Positions 11,501-24,085 are shown, counted from the stretch's first letter. The stretch: DNA of 64,000 bases from Periplaneta americana (GCF_040183065.1 NC_091119.1:198632543-198696542), one strand, 5' to 3'. Translations and numbers: made by a program. Notes: generated from the letters alone by a model not told the origin.

Positions 11501-12107
11501 CCCTGGTACATTGGTTTGTAATATAGTTTGTCGAGTTTTGATACCATTGGCTTTCATTTCGTTAATTGTATTAAAATTTGTCTTTGTTAAATTTTCGGAA
11601 GAGAAAATGTATAAAAAGCTTCCTGTTTGCGGTTCTACAAATCACAAAATTTCTATGTAATCATGTATGTGTACAGATACGGAAATAAAATTTGGAGCTT
11701 CCTTATAACACACTGCGCATATGCAGTGAACAAGAGCTTCTGTATATATGCTACTTGTGGGCAGCCGTGCGAAATGTTTAATAATACAAATCGCTACAGG
11801 ACTATTTCTAGCAATACATTACTGCCCAAATATTGAAATAGCATTGCCTACATACAGATGGACTCCCATCAAGACTCGCTCCAAATTTTAATTCTATATG
11901 TGTATATGACCCAGGAACTGGAAACGAATTTGTTTTCCTTTTATTTGAAAACTAAGTTCAACATTTAAATTTGGGCTATTGGAATGTTTAATCCACAGCC
12001 AGTACATAATTTTTCTTAGCTACTAGTACTGAGTCCTTTCTGTGGTTTCCCCCTCGAAATTTTAACAGTTTTCTAACACGATTACGCCGTTAGCTGCTTT
12101 TAATAAA

Positions 12108-12782
12108 GGGTGCGTCAGAAAGAACGGATGGATTTCAAAATATCGATACGCAACGAGGAGAGAGATATAGTGAGGGGGACCACGACTGTTGGGTCAGCCA
12201 TAGAATGCAGTTTCAGTTGAGAATATGGTGTTGGTCTGGTGTACAACGTGCTTTCATCGTAGAGACATTTTTGAAAAATGAAGAGTCTGTGATCACCACT
12301 CAGGACTCATTTCGACATCGGATGTCACGCTAGGATTCCAACTCGGAATACAATTTTGCGGTGGGTGGCTTCATTTCGTATCACAGGTTCAACATTAAAG
12401 AAGAAATCACCTGGACGAAATTCTATTGCACTGAGATTGTCCGAGGCTACGGTAAGATCTCGCGCCCTGCGACTTCTTTCTTTGGGACCATTTGAAGGCG
12501 TAAGTTTGTAAACATCGATCACATACACTGGACGAACTGAAGACAGCGATTCGTGAAGAAATCGTGGCAATTGCACCAGCTATGACTGTGAAAGTGATGG
12601 CGAACATCAGAAAACGCCTCGATGCCTGTATTGAAAGCCAAGGACATCATATGGATAATGTTGTTTTCCATAAATAAACTGCATGTATTGGTGAATATGT
12701 TGATAACAATAAATTTTTGATTTGATGAATCTTTACAATTTTCTTGCCATGTGAAATCCATCCGTTCTTTCTGACGCACCCT
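12108..12782 (+). mobile_element. Internally deleted Tc1/mariner-superfamily element
   Basis: The terminal repeats AGGGTGCGTCAGAAAGAACG and its complement bound about 675 bp. The left part carries a decayed N-terminal helix-turn-helix region (IPTRNTILRWVASFRITGST, about 12330-12390). The right part encodes a clean transposase C-terminus (LDELKTAIREEI then MANIRKRLDACIESQGHHMD, about 12527-12676, stop TAA). The catalytic centre is missing, so the element is non-autonomous. Confidence 0.85.
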
Positions 12783-13046
12783 GTATTATCAATCTTTTAT
12801 GGGCTTTATTCTGCTCTAGTCTCTAATATGTTTGTTCTTAATATTAGTTGTCTGGTTTTGCTACAATTGGCTTTCATTTCGTCAGTTTTATTAACATTTA
12901 TCTTGCTTAAATTTTTTAAAGAACAAATTTACATAACGCTTCCGTTTTGCGGGTCTACAAGTCTTAAACAATTTCGTGGACATTCTTAATTATACATAAT
13001 GGATGTGATTACAGAATATTAGTTTAAAATTCTTTTTTAAGTTCTA

Positions 13047-14125
13047 CAGGGACATCATTTTATTTTTACTAACATTTTTAATATTAACCTGTCTATACCT
13101 TTAGAGAACCGGAAACACTGCTTGCTCCCCCCCCTCCAAGACTGGAGTTCGATGATACTGGCGTAAAACACAAATCACTCTACTAGGTATAGGAAGGAAG
13201 AAAAGTAGTTCATCCATTTACGTAAACTAGGAAATATCGCGATTTTGGTTTGATAATTTTCATTAGGTTTTTCTTTAATCAAAGTACAGTACTGTATTAA
13301 GAATGAGTGTTTTTACTCACGAAGTGAGTTATCCATGCGAACGTATTCATTATGCAGTGTATATTATACTGTCTACAGCACATTATCGTACAATATAGAG
13401 AAAGAAGTTAAATTGAAAAATAATCATAATATGAATATTTAAACACAATTTTGAAAATGGTGGCCGTTCATTTCGATACAGGCTTCAGTTCTTTTGTGCA
13501 TATTATCGCACTATAGACTATTGCATCTAATTCCAATTGCCAATTTCGTCCTTCGTACTAGTAACTCATGTTGAAATAATTCTGTACCTACTCTACGTAC
13601 TGTAAATTCAATCTTCACTTCTGCCCGACCCGAAAATATAAAACTACTCAGACATGCTATCTACTGTCCGTCCAAGTGGTTATGCCGCAGGATTGTAGAA
13701 AGGGAGGAAATCACGTGACAGTTAATTACTTAACGAGGCCCTTTTATTTAAGTTAAATTAAACAGCTGTATAATATTACGTAAACTTCCAATTCCTAAGA
13801 GAAATTAATGTTTTCAGAAAAGAGCTAAGACAGCCCAGCTATTACAGAGGGGCGAGCAGAAGCAGGTGGGGGAAATCGGGATGCGACGTAGGCAAACGGA
13901 CAGTATCTGTGCGAAAATATGATTCAATATTGAAAGCTCTTTCGTCACTGGAAAACGCGAACATATTTCTGGAACGTACTATACTCAGTAACTCAGTACT
14001 GCTTACTATCTGCGGTCTTGGTTCTGTGTGGAGTTGGAACTTCCTTAGTAGAAGGGGTGGGAGTGAAGTACATTCAAAAACTCAGGTACAGTAAAAATTG
14101 AAGTAAAAATAAAATGATGTCCCTG
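13047..14125. mobile_element. Non-autonomous DNA element D1, copy 1 (1,079 bp)
   Basis: Terminal inverted repeats of about 25 bp (CAGGGACATCATTTTATTTT) with TA on both sides (13045-13046 and 14126-14127). The flanks rejoin as GTTCTA + CAAATCGAACAAAATTTCG, matching the unoccupied sequences near 10231 and 11631. No transposase frame. Copy 2 is at 54653-55772. Confidence 0.85.
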
Positions 14126-15246
14126 TACAAATCGAACAAAATTTCGAAGATAATCGTATGTACATGAACCAGGAACGGAAAATGGATTTGTTCCTTCTGT
14201 ACAGGGTGTCTACACCGAAATGCCCTATTTTTATCTTGCTCTCAATACCAAAGAAATAAAGATAAATGAATTTTATTTACAAATATAAGTCGTATGAGGT
14301 ATTAAGTTTGTAACAAAAACCAGACATTAGCCCCTGCGTTGACACGAAGGATATGTAGGGATGGTACCAATGGTACATCTTCCCGTCTCTATCCTAATAG
14401 AGTGTAGGGCTTCTTGCAGAATGGTCAGACTGTGGCCGAACCCCTGGCTTCACGCAACCGCGTAGCAGAACGTGATCCTGTTCTTGTATACAAGGTCACC
14501 TCCTTATCTTGATCGTGTGATCACCGGAGTAATTACACCTCATTATATTTACTTCTCATCTCACAATGCGACTTAATTCCACCGAAGAGGCAGCATCCAG
14601 GCTAACATTACGACCTCTGACCTGTGGGCCTACACATCCGGGACCATTTCCCCGAAACGTTAGAAAATTCATTTCGTGCCCAACCACGAATTTCCTCGTT
14701 TCTTCTCGTTAGCACTTCTTTGAAGTGAGCCGTACTCTGCGGTCGAATGCTCACCATGCATGTCGCGGGTTCATATCCATTGCAGCATACTTTTAAAGAC
14801 ACATTTAGTACGACTTTCTTCGGGAAGGAAATCAATTAGGAGTCTCGTGTGGTAGAATTATTGCTCTAAAAGAAATGTCCTTGAATAAGGAAGGGCGTTT
14901 GCGGTAAATTTTCAGGGAACTTAATCTATTTGCGTAAAAAGAACAGCAATTTTTTGCAATATGATTGTGATGGTTTTGAGGCCACGTTTGAAACAGAGCT
15001 CAGTAATACGTAGTGGTAACTGAAGGATGTCCGTGAAATGCTTCTAAATGAATTTATTGCCAAAATCATTTTTAAAAAATACAAATACATTTTGTAAAAC
15101 ACAGCGGCATTTGCCTTTCCAATTTTCACAGGCTTAGAACTGTCCACTGCTTGGTTTAAAAATGTGGCTATGTTTAAATAGCACAAAGTACATGTAATTA
15201 AAATGTGGCTGTTTGAACTGTACTGCAGTATGACAAAGTATACTTA

Positions 15247-16157
15247 CTTACTGGATTTTAAGGAGCCCGGAGGTTCATTGCCGCCCTCACATAAGCCCGC
15301 CATCGGTCCCTATCCTGAGCAAGATTAACCCAATCAATATCATCATACCCCACCTCCCTCAAATCCATTTTAATATTATCTTCCCACCTACGTCTCGGCC
15401 TCCCTAAAGGCCTTTTTCCCTCCGGTCTCCCAACTAACACTCTATATGCATTTCTGGATTCGTCCATACATGCTATATGCCCTGCCCATCTCAAACGTCT
15501 GGATTTAATGTTCCTAATTATGTCAGGTGAAGAATACAATGCGTGCAGTTCTGTGTTGTGTAACTTTCTCCATTCTCCTGTAACTTCATCCCTCTTAGCC
15601 CCAAATATTTTCTTAAGCACCTTATTCTCAAACACCCTTAACCTATGTTCCTCTCTCAAAGTGAGAGTCCAAGTTTCACAACCATATAAAGAACAACTGG
15701 TAAATAACTGTTTTATAAATTCTAACTTTCATATTTTTTGACAACAGACTGGATGATAAAAGCTTCTCAACCGAATAATAGCAAGCATTTCCCATATTTA
15801 TTCTGTTTTAATTTCGTCCCGAGTATCATTATCATTTATATTTGTTACTGTTGCTTCCAGGTATTTGAATTTTTCCACCTCTTCAAAGGATAAATTTCCA
15901 ATTTTTATATTTTAATTTCGTACAATATTCTTGTCACGAGACATAATCATATACTTTGTCTTTTCGGGATTTACTTCCAAACCTATTTATTTACTTGCTT
16001 CAAGTAAAATTCCAGTGTTTTCCCTAATCGTTTGTGGATTTTCTCCTAACATATTCACGTCATCCGCATAGACAAGAAGCTGATGTAACCCGTTCAATTT
16101 CAAACCCTCTCTGTTATCCTGGACTTTCCTAATGGCATACTCTAGAGCAAAGAGTTA

Positions 16158-16158
<1 letters not shown>
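15247..16158 (-). mobile_element. 5'-truncated LINE family L4 with RT core remnant
   Basis: The minus strand at 15258-15659 encodes the family hallmark (VFENKVLKKIFGAKRDEVTG, NIKSRRLRWAGHI, GRPRRRWEDNIKMDLREVGY). Farther upstream (about 16030-16090) the minus strand encodes [20 protein letters not shown], the YADD catalytic motif of reverse transcriptase. Frameshifts separate the parts. The 3' end carries a short AGTA-type tail. Other copies: 23780-24085 (upstream RT part), 41302-41516, 56725-57298 and 61705-62225. Confidence 0.85.

Positions 16159-16159
<1 letters not shown>

Positions 16160-16216
<57 letters not shown>
16160..16216 (+). repeat. (TAA)n microsatellite
   Basis: About 19 units between the LINE and the splice acceptor of exon 2. 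The minus-strand frame at 16142-16411 ends in poly-tyrosine here. Its upstream part looks LINE-derived (KISKIAKLFKSNGITHNIL), so this may be the tail of another truncated element occupying about 16217-16411. Confidence 0.6.
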
Positions 16217-16498
16217 GCAAAACAAAGAAAATGGATTACAAGTGTTCCACGGTAACACTATTGTAGCTAAAATAGGGTTCTGAGGTGGTAATACTGTGAG
16301 AAACACTGAGATAGAATATATTATGGCCAGAATATTATGTGTTATTCCGTTTGATTTGAATAGTTTAGCGATTTTACTGATTTTATATTTTTTTGCATTT
16401 CTATTCTGCACTCACATCCATGAAGTACCAAACAGTAATAATATTAATACGAGTATAATGAAATAGATAATAACGATACATTATTTTCTGTTGTACAG

Positions 16499-18108
16499 AG
16501 CGACATGTGAGATCCTTGTTTGACGGAGGTCTCCTCGGTGGTATAACCAAGATACTGAACCCCAACCGGGACGGATCAAGCTCCAGTTCAGACTCCCGGA
16601 CTTCTCACCTGGAGTTCACAGGACCTCTGGGATTGCTCAAGTTCAACCTCGACTCTTCCAGTGCCAACGCAGCGTCTGGTAGCCGCGGAGGAGGAGGAGG
16701 TGGTGGTGGAGGCTCCTATTCGTCCTCCAATGCTGCGTCAAGCGCAAATACAGCCGTTGGAAACGGTGGAAGCTCAGCTGGTTCGAACGCCCACTCTAAC
16801 GCATTCGGTGGTGGTGGAGGCGGTGGTTTTAGCAACAGTGGAGCGTCCTCAAATGCCGCCTCCCATTTCAACGGAGGAGGTGGTTTCAGCAACAGTGGAG
16901 CCTCATCAAATGCCGCCTCCCAGTCTCACGGTGGGGGCGGTGGTTTCAGCAACAGTGGATCCTCATCTCAAGCTCAAAGCAATGCATACACCAACCAGGG
17001 AGGTGGTTTCGGAAATCCGCACCATCACAAGCACCACAATCGCTATGAGAATCAGATAGGAGGTGGATTCAACGGTGAGTTTGGATTCAACGGAGGTGGT
17101 GGCTTTGGACAAGGTGGAGGATTTAATCAAGGAGGCGCACTACACGGAGGAGGTGGAGGAGGTTTCAACCAAGGAGGTGGAGGAGGTTTCGGAGGTTCTT
17201 CTGGAGGAAGCCATTCAAATTCTTTTAGTAATTCTGGTAGTCAAGCCGGTGGTGGTGGTGGTTTAGGCGGTTTTGTTCCAAATGGAGGTAATCAGTTCAA
17301 CAATGGAGGTGGTGGACTCGGTGGTTTCTACCCAAGTGGAAGTAATTCTCAGGCGAGTAGTAATGCAGGAAGTCAATCTTCTGGCGGTTTAGGCGGATTT
17401 GTTCCAAATGGAGGTAACAATCAGTTCAACAACAATGCTGGTGGTGGAGCGGGTGGTTTCTATCAAGGTGGAAGTAACTCTCAGGCGAACAGTAATGCAG
17501 CAAGTCAGTCTTCTGGCGGGTTAGGCGGTTTTGTTCCAAGTGGAAGTAACTCCCAGGCTGGTAGTAATTCAGCAAGTCAGGCAGGTGGTGGACTGGGTGG
17601 TTTTTACCCAGGCGGATCCAACTCTCAATCTGCAAGTAATTCTGGAAGTCAATCAGGCGGTGGAGGTGGAGGATTTGATAGTCAGTCTTCTGCAGGAAGT
17701 AACGCAGGGAGCCAGTCTGGTGGTGGAGGAGGAGGAGGTTTCCAGGGAGGTTATGGAGGAGGCGACGATGCTGCAATCGCCGAAATATTTGGCGGCGGCG
17801 GTGGTGGTTCGGGAAGCAATGCTAACAGCCAGTCGTCTTCAGGCTCGTCAGCTAACGGAGGATCAGGTGGCTCTTCTAGCAATGCCAAGAGTCAGTCCTC
17901 ATCATCTGCTAATTCTGGTGGTTTTGGCGGATCTTCTAGCGGCGCTAAGAGTGATGCTTCCTCGTCTTCGGGGTCATTCGGTGCTGGTGGTGGAGGTAGC
18001 AGTTCCAAGAGTGATTCGTCGTCCAGTTCGTATAGTGGGTCTGGAGGCTCCAGATCCTCCAGTCATTCCAGTTCCTCATCCAACAGTGATGCTATAGTAT
18101 TCCTATAA
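16499..18108 (+). CDS. Exon 2: Gly/Ser/Asn-rich secreted structural protein
   Basis: Joined in phase to 8092-8179, this gives a 565-residue protein ending at TAA 18106-18108. The acceptor is TTGTACAG|AG. After the signal peptide comes TPEHERHVR: R31-H-V-R34 fits an R-X-X-R processing site. A short non-repetitive head follows (SLFDGGLLGGITKILNPN, then HLEFTGPLGLLKFNL). The rest is low complexity: Gly runs alternating with SNSGASSNAAS-type Ser/Asn/Ala blocks, a histidine patch HHHKHH (204-209), repeated GGLGGF(V/Y)P modules alternating with SNSQASSNAGSQ-type modules (about 275-420), an acidic DDAAIAEIF island (about 452-460), a Ser-rich Lys-dotted end and a hydrophobic terminus DAIVFL. I see no cysteine. 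Such proteins form silks, cuticle, egg coats or glues. I do not recognise the exact family. The module changes keep the frame, and no stop interrupts 1.6 kb. Confidence 0.85.
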
Positions 18109-18400
18109 TAAACTCAGTGCCAGTTGCAGTTACATCTGGAAGAAATCGCGGTGTGAACTTGTGCTCATGAAACTTGGAAGGCCGAGCCAACGGGCCATGC
18201 CAAAAGTCTTGCCATTTGCGTGTGTGGTCTTTAACCAAAGTTGCGTAAACTATCTTAAAATATACAGTTTTAAAAGAATACAACGAAGTTCCATGTTTTG
18301 ACTGAGAAACTCTCCAGCTGTAATGCTAATCCATATTTAATTTGTGTATGCAATGTGGTAATTGAAAGTGCAATAATAAAAAAAGATTTTTCTAGTTAAA
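18107..18400 (+). terminator. 3' UTR and polyadenylation signals
   Basis: AATAAA at 18107-18112 overlaps the stop codon and is probably too close to be the main signal. A second AATAAA at 18375-18380 lies about 270 bases past the stop. The mRNA most likely ends near 18400. Confidence 0.6.
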
Positions 18401-19878
18401 GCTGAGCCATCAGTCATTTATTTCAGTTCTTTCCTGGAAAATAGCAATAATAAAAATAATAATAAATTTAAGGTCTTCAAACATGTTGTTGATCTGAGTT
18501 CAAATCAATATTAGAGAGCCGAGATTAGCTAATTCAAGTTAATTGAAATTTGATTAATTTCAACAGGGGCAGATTTTAGTGGAGTGCAATGATTTCTCTC
18601 TCTCTCTCTTTAGCACTGTTGTTGTAATTCTGAAATTATATTTTTTGTGTCTGAATAATTTTTAAACAGCTGAAAAAATTTATAGCCGCGATTGTATTAA
18701 AATAATTATTCTTCTCAGCTTTCTATGATGTGAAGGATTAAATCAAATTTCTGTCAGAAACTTTTAAACTTATTCTTCAATTAAACATTTAGGAAGAATA
18801 CTAGCCGCTATAAATATTGGAGAAAATGTATGAATTACATATTTTTAATTTATTCACTATTAACTTTGACAATTATAATTATTAGATCATATCACATTTC
18901 ATGTATCAACTAAACATTATTATTCTCCGGGTACGAAGACGGCAGAAACGTATTTCTAATCATATGATGACGTTTTCTGACGTAAGAAGATACTTAGATT
19001 CTACCTCCCTACCTCAAAGAATCTTCAAGATTAAGTGAATGCAATGTTACAAAATCTTATAAGTAACTGATGAGATTTAAATGCATGTCTCTCTGTTGAG
19101 TTTAGCTATAAACTTTGGATTATTTCAGTAATTAAAAATACGTCGGTGTTTGATTGGTTTTTGTTTATTTTTTTGGATACAGCTCATGCTTACCTATCTT
19201 AATGCGAGATTACTATTTCCATTTCCATTACAGAAAATGTAGCATAAACATTTACGACAAATTTAATGTGTTGAGTAGGAGTGTTTTGTTTCAACGTGGA
19301 ACGTTTCTGTGGACTTCTATTCGGAAAAAATGTCCGTTACCATTTCTGTAATACTCTACGCGCATCTTGTTGCTTAGCAACCCGCAACATATCACTACAG
19401 AAAAAAGAAATGAAGTTTGAATAAGTTTATGTATTACTTTCAAGATATGAAGATAAAAAACAGATTTTAACATTTTATGTGGAGTGTTTATCCATATAGA
19501 TGATTTTTTAAAATTGATTAAATTAATAAAAAAATCCTCATATTTAAGTTTTTTACCATCTCCTGGAGAACTCACTCTTCCATGTAGCTAGACGACGTTT
19601 GACAAACCTCTGTTTGTGATTCAGTATTACTTTGGAAAGTTTTTCTGCTGAGATTGTTGAAATGTACGAAGAGTGGCCAGTTTTTGTTTTTCAGTTCTCT
19701 TCACTAAATTAATATAAGTATATTCCAACATCATTTAAATAAAAAAAATGCATTCTCCTGTAAAATGTAGCTGCATCTTTTCATTTTTATACAGTATTAA
19801 TTTATTTCCGGGGTATAGATTAGTTTCCAACAGATTTAGTATATTGTCTGTCCAAAATTACTATCGCCCTCAACATTA
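18401..19878. other. AT-rich intergenic DNA
   Basis: A short CT repeat lies at about 18596-18610. No coding frame, terminal repeats or tRNA-like unit recognised in this stretch. Confidence 0.5.
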
Positions 19879-20068
19879 GGGGAGAGTTGGGTAGTATCGG
19901 ACACAGGGTAATATCGAACAGTGCGTTTTTTTTCATCTACCACCAGATGGTAGTACCTGAATAACATGGTTACGTTTCTGTATGCGACATCACCATGTCA
20001 TCTGGTGGTAGTTGAAAGAAATTCACTGTCCGATTTTACCCGATGTCCGATACTACCCAACTCTCCCC
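19879..20068. mobile_element. MITE, 190 bp, TA-flanked
   Basis: Terminal inverted repeats of at least 26 bp (GGGGAGAGTTGGGTAGTATC and complement) with TA on each side (19877-19878 and 20069-20070). A secondary palindrome CTACCACCAGATGGTAG lies inside. No coding capacity. Confidence 0.85.
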
Positions 20069-20227
20069 TAAGAAAACCATTTGGTAAGGTTACATAAATA
20101 ACTATTTCTGCGAAATAATATATAACTAGTCTACAAGAATTCAGCTTAACTTTGTTGATTTATTTACGATTAACTGCATTAAGTGTCTTTCTGTACGTCA
20201 AAAGTGGTAGTTATTTTGGGTAGAAAA

Positions 20228-20528
20228 TATAATTCTGTGGCCGGGAGGAAAAAGGTCTTAAGTCAATTTTTTGTGAAAATAAGAATTTTATATATTCTGA
20301 AAGTGGAAACAATTCTCTACAATCTGGTAAAACGGCTAAAGTCAAATAAGACTCCTGACTGGATTTATAGAGCGTTACCAAATGTCTAAGTACTTTTTGA
20401 ATCGAGTACACACAGAATAAAGGACTTAAGAATATTCATTTTACTACTTTATTCCTTTTTATATTATAAAAATCTCCTTTTCACAAAAAAATTGACTTAA
20501 GTCCTTTTTCCTCCCGGCCACAGAATTA
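20228..20528. mobile_element. MITE, about 300 bp
   Basis: Terminal inverted repeats of about 50 bp (AATTCTGTGGCCGGGAGGAA, continuing AAAGG.CTTAAGTCAATTTT) at both ends. The interior is AT-rich and non-coding. Confidence 0.85.
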
Positions 20529-21080
20529 AAGCTACTGACGTTACAGTTAACTGCATGTACTCTCCTAGTTATAAATATTTCAGTCAACTATTCGTATTTT
20601 TTTTATACTTTTAGCTTTAAATTTTTCTAAATTTTGTAGCCTGAAAATTTAAATTTATTGTTACTGTGTGTGTGCATAAATAACATCAGTTGAATGTTAC
20701 TTACTGTATTTTACAAGCTCTGTAAATACACGTTACGTGAGCAAAACTTTTGAAAGTTAATGCAGTGACATGGATAGAATCATCTTCGCTATTAGCATGA
20801 GTAATCTCACCTCATTTCTGTAATGGTGCTCTGTGACGAAAGCAGTTACCTCCACTTCCTCACCTCGACACAGTAACGGGATCTTTCACTTCTCCAGTAA
20901 ATTACACGGCCAAGGTGATCACTTCCTGTCACCGCACGACGTGATTATCTGATGTGTCGATGTCATTAATGGGCGAGTACTTAAACCATTACGTTGCCTC
21001 GAAGACTGAAATTAAAAAAAATGAAAAAGTTTTTGAATTTTTTAAATATATGTTATTACAAATACTCGCAATTGCATATA
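20529..21080. other. No recognisable feature
   Basis: AT-rich first half and a moderately GC-richer part near 20820-20960. No coding frame or repeat structure seen. Confidence 0.4.
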
Positions 21081-22295
21081 CAGGGTGATTCACGAGGAAA
21101 GGTAATAAATTTAGGATGTGAATTCTGAAGTCATTCTGAGTCAAAAAGTTCATATGAATATAGGTCCGTTTTCGAACGGTTACGGAGATATGGCTCTTTG
21201 ATTTCACAAAAACTTCTAAAATTCCATTGTACTAACTCGCATTTAGAGACATAACGGACAAATTTAAAGTTTATATTCATGTATGCATACATACCTAATA
21301 TTCTAGACGTCGGGGTCGATGTTTTCGCACATTTTCAAAGGTACCTCCTTCTGCTTCAATGCACTGTTGCGCTCGGGCGTGAATCGCGCTCATCACTGGG
21401 AGAGTTGCACGTAACTGTTCTTTATGCCGCATCCAAAATACTGTCGATTAGCGCCTCTCTCGTTTCGCCCTTCCTTTGCTATACCAAGTCTTTCATCCAA
21501 CCCCATAGACAGTAAGTAAGTTACTCTTCGATATGGTACCCTTCTGTTCGGAAAGCGTCGTTCATATTCAGCGACGGCACGCAAGGAACTTCCATCGCAC
21601 AAACCATAAACATACACAATATCGGCGTATTCTGCGGTCGAAAATTTATAAGGCATCTTGAAAAACACAACTTAACACTTCCGATAACTGTACCTGTATA
21701 ACTACTGTACTGTAGGTAGCTGACTGAACTGCTGTGAATTGATGATAGTGTAGGCTATTTGTGTTATCTGCGGGTTCTGTGTCATTACATCAGACAAGAG
21801 CAGGCGATTGGACATTTGTAATGCCCCACCACCCGGTTTCTTCCTCTTATCTATGAATATAATTCACAATGCAGATTCCAATGTTACGTCATAATTTAAT
21901 AAAGTTTTATGATTTTCAGGTTTATATGTGAATATTTTTTTTTTTTACATTTCCTTTGTCAATGATTTGATTTACTTCTTGTTTAGCTGAAACTAACCGA
22001 ACTCCTTTTGATTTTGCTGAGGGTGAATCGGAGTTAGTTTCAGGTTTTAATGTTGAATATAGAAGTGGTGGTTTTGCATTAATTGTTTTGGCTGAATATG
22101 CGACCTTGACCTTGTCTCACGTCAGCAGCATATGGTAACGTCTGATTCACATTGGGGCGAGACGTTTTACCAAAAAAACTGCTTCTTGCTCCGCCATCGT
22201 TCTAAAACGGGCCTGTGTTGATATGAACTTTTCCACTCAAAATGGCCTAAGATATCGTATCCTAAATTTTTTACCTTTCCTCGTGAATCACCCTG
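21081..22295 (-). mobile_element. Deleted mariner-like transposon with near-perfect ends
   Basis: Terminal inverted repeats of about 40 bp (CAGGGTGATTCACGAGGAAA, one mismatch between the ends) flanked by TA at 21079-21080 and 22296-22297. The minus strand at 21393-21668 encodes the transposase N-terminus: MPYKFSTAEYADIVYVYGLC then VAEYERRFPNRRVPYRRVTY, a helix-turn-helix DNA-binding region. The catalytic domain is gone, so the 1,215-bp element can move only with a transposase supplied from elsewhere. Confidence 0.9.
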
Positions 22296-22671
22296 TATAT
22301 TAATCCAAACAAATGTGCACTTTCGTTTTAAACTATATTTTTTCCATAGTCTTTTATTGAAGTATTATCATACACTTATTAATAATAACGAAAGTTACAT
22401 TTTAATATTATTTTATTCCAAATAAAATTGTATTAAAGTCATGTTCAAAATTAAACCTTTGTAGCAAATACTGTAGAGTGTTTGTGCGCTCAGATAGTAT
22501 TTTTCTGTATTGTAATATATACTTCGTATCCTACAATGTTGTGATTCAAAATGAAATGTCATTGTTTATTTCATATTTGTATATAATTATGTTGTAGTTG
22601 CATTTTTGTAAAGGAGACTATTAAATAAAGTTTTTGTATAAATGATGTAAAGTGTAATTAATTATAATATT

Positions 22672-22922
22672 AAGAGTTCGCGGGAAAAACGATGAATGTC
22701 ATAGTTTTCTTAAGGTTGATGTCATTATCTAATTAAATGCATCACTGCGAAATTTAATGTTCTTATAAAAAAGATAAAAATGAGAATTATCACCACGAAT
22801 ACAGTAATCCTTTCCTTTATTTTCTATAGAAACAGCACTACATCTTGCAGTTATAGACTCAATTAGATCATTATCTAATCCTTAACAGAAATGTGACATT
22901 CATCGTTTTTCCCTCGAACTCT
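22672..22922. mobile_element. MITE, about 250 bp
   Basis: Terminal inverted repeats of about 28 bp (AAGAGTTCG, then GGGAAAAACGATGAATGTCA) at both ends, one or two mismatches. Non-coding AT-rich interior. Confidence 0.8.
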
Positions 22923-23690
22923 TCATACGTCAAAACTTTAAAGGACACTGGAACTGAGTTTTTAAACTTTTTTTATTAATTTATTTCAAATTCGGCAGGT
23001 TTGTTGTGTCTATACAGTACGTTTAAATAGCCTAACAGTACCAAATTTCATCAGTTTCATTCATTAGTTCCTTAGATATTAATTTTCATGTATTTTAATG
23101 ATATTAAATTGTGCGTAAATTCAAAACATCCCTGACGGCTTCAGAATTGTTTTTGCTTTTAAAAATCCTCTGTGAAGGATTTAAATTTCATGATAAAGAA
23201 GATTGTGCATGGGTTTTTAAATTTGAGAATTGATACATAGGATAAAAATTTCCTTACAAATCGTAATTTTTACTTCATAATTTTCTTTAATTTTTAGAAG
23301 TTAAAAATTCGTATCATGAAAAGTTTTCAGTGAAGAGCTGATTCCACGCACAGCTTTGTGTATTGCAGTAGGCTGAGTATTCTTGCAAAGTTTCATGTAA
23401 ATCGGAGCAAATGGAAGCCGCTAGGAACTTTATTATACGACCAAAAATGTAGTTTTGAGAAAACGCAATTTTTAGTGGGTGTGGCATTTTAAAAGTAACA
23501 GGCGAGGGCTAAATATAGGACAGAATGTTAAACAAATGTATAAGGTAATTATTTATGTAAAAAAAAATCGAAAATATTTTCAACTTTTGTGTCAAAAATT
23601 CAGTCCTAGTGACCCTTTAAGCAAAACTGATGCTATTTTATTTACCGAAAATACAATGAGTTCAGTTTAAAGGAGAACCCCACATTGATA
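22923..23690. other. AT-rich DNA without recognised gene
   Basis: Only short open frames. The 63-codon frame at 23479 has no coding signature. Nothing else seen. Confidence 0.4.
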
Positions 23691-23695
<5 letters not shown>

Positions 23696-23731
<36 letters not shown>

Positions 23732-24085
23732 TTGTTTGTTTGTTTGTAGTAGTTATAGTATATATCACTTTTGTTGACGTCGTACAAATTTTGTCCAATA
23801 TTCTTTTGAGAAGATTAACTCCATATGTAGATGAAGTTATTGCGGATCATCAATGTGGTTTTAGGCGTAATAGATCAACTATTGGTCAGATATTTTGTAT
23901 TCGACAGATATTGGAGAAAAAATGGGAGCATAAGGGTACAGTGCATCAGTTATTCATAGATTTCAAAAAGGCATATGACTCTGTTAAGAGAGAAGTTTTA
24001 TATGATATTCTTATTGAATTTGGTATTCCCAAGAAACTAGTTAGATTAATTAAAATGAGTCTCAGTGAAACATACAGCAGAGTTC
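23696..24085 (+). mobile_element. LINE family L4, N-terminal RT-domain fragment
   Basis: After a (TA)n tract (about 23696-23726) and a TTTG repeat, the + strand encodes reverse-transcriptase blocks: NILLRRLTPYVDEVIADHQC, GFRRNRSTIGQIFCIRQILE and FIDFKKAYDSVKREVLYDIL, the last containing the first catalytic aspartate. Homology stops abruptly after FLSDAFPI near 24105. This block lies upstream of the part kept in the 15247-16158 copy. Confidence 0.85.

Larger units (their letters stand above)
8180..16498 (+). other. Large intron of the Gly-rich protein gene
   Basis: Runs from GTAAGT at 8180 to TTTTCTGTTGTACAG ending at 16498, about 8.3 kb. It contains the repeats listed below. Parts with nothing recognisable are 9861-10365, 10576-10690, 11500-12108 and most of 14126-15246. 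The last has a CAGGGTGTCTAC terminus-like start at about 14202 but no matching far end. Confidence 0.75.

Noticed and set aside
15508-15741. + strand frames over LINE L4 copies (also 57054-57263 and 61965-62174)
   Set aside because: They recur identically wherever the LINE occurs and are antisense to its conserved protein.
17426-17776. Antisense and shifted frames over exon 2 (also 16661-17059, 17063-17266, 17531-18097)
   Set aside because: Shadow frames of a Gly-rich GGN-biased coding sequence; composition has no independent coding sense.
23696-23760. Second Helitron 5' end (TA tract then TTTGTTTGTTTG)
   Set aside because: Resembles some Helitron starts, but no matching 3' hairpin/CTAG end was found and LINE sequence follows at once.
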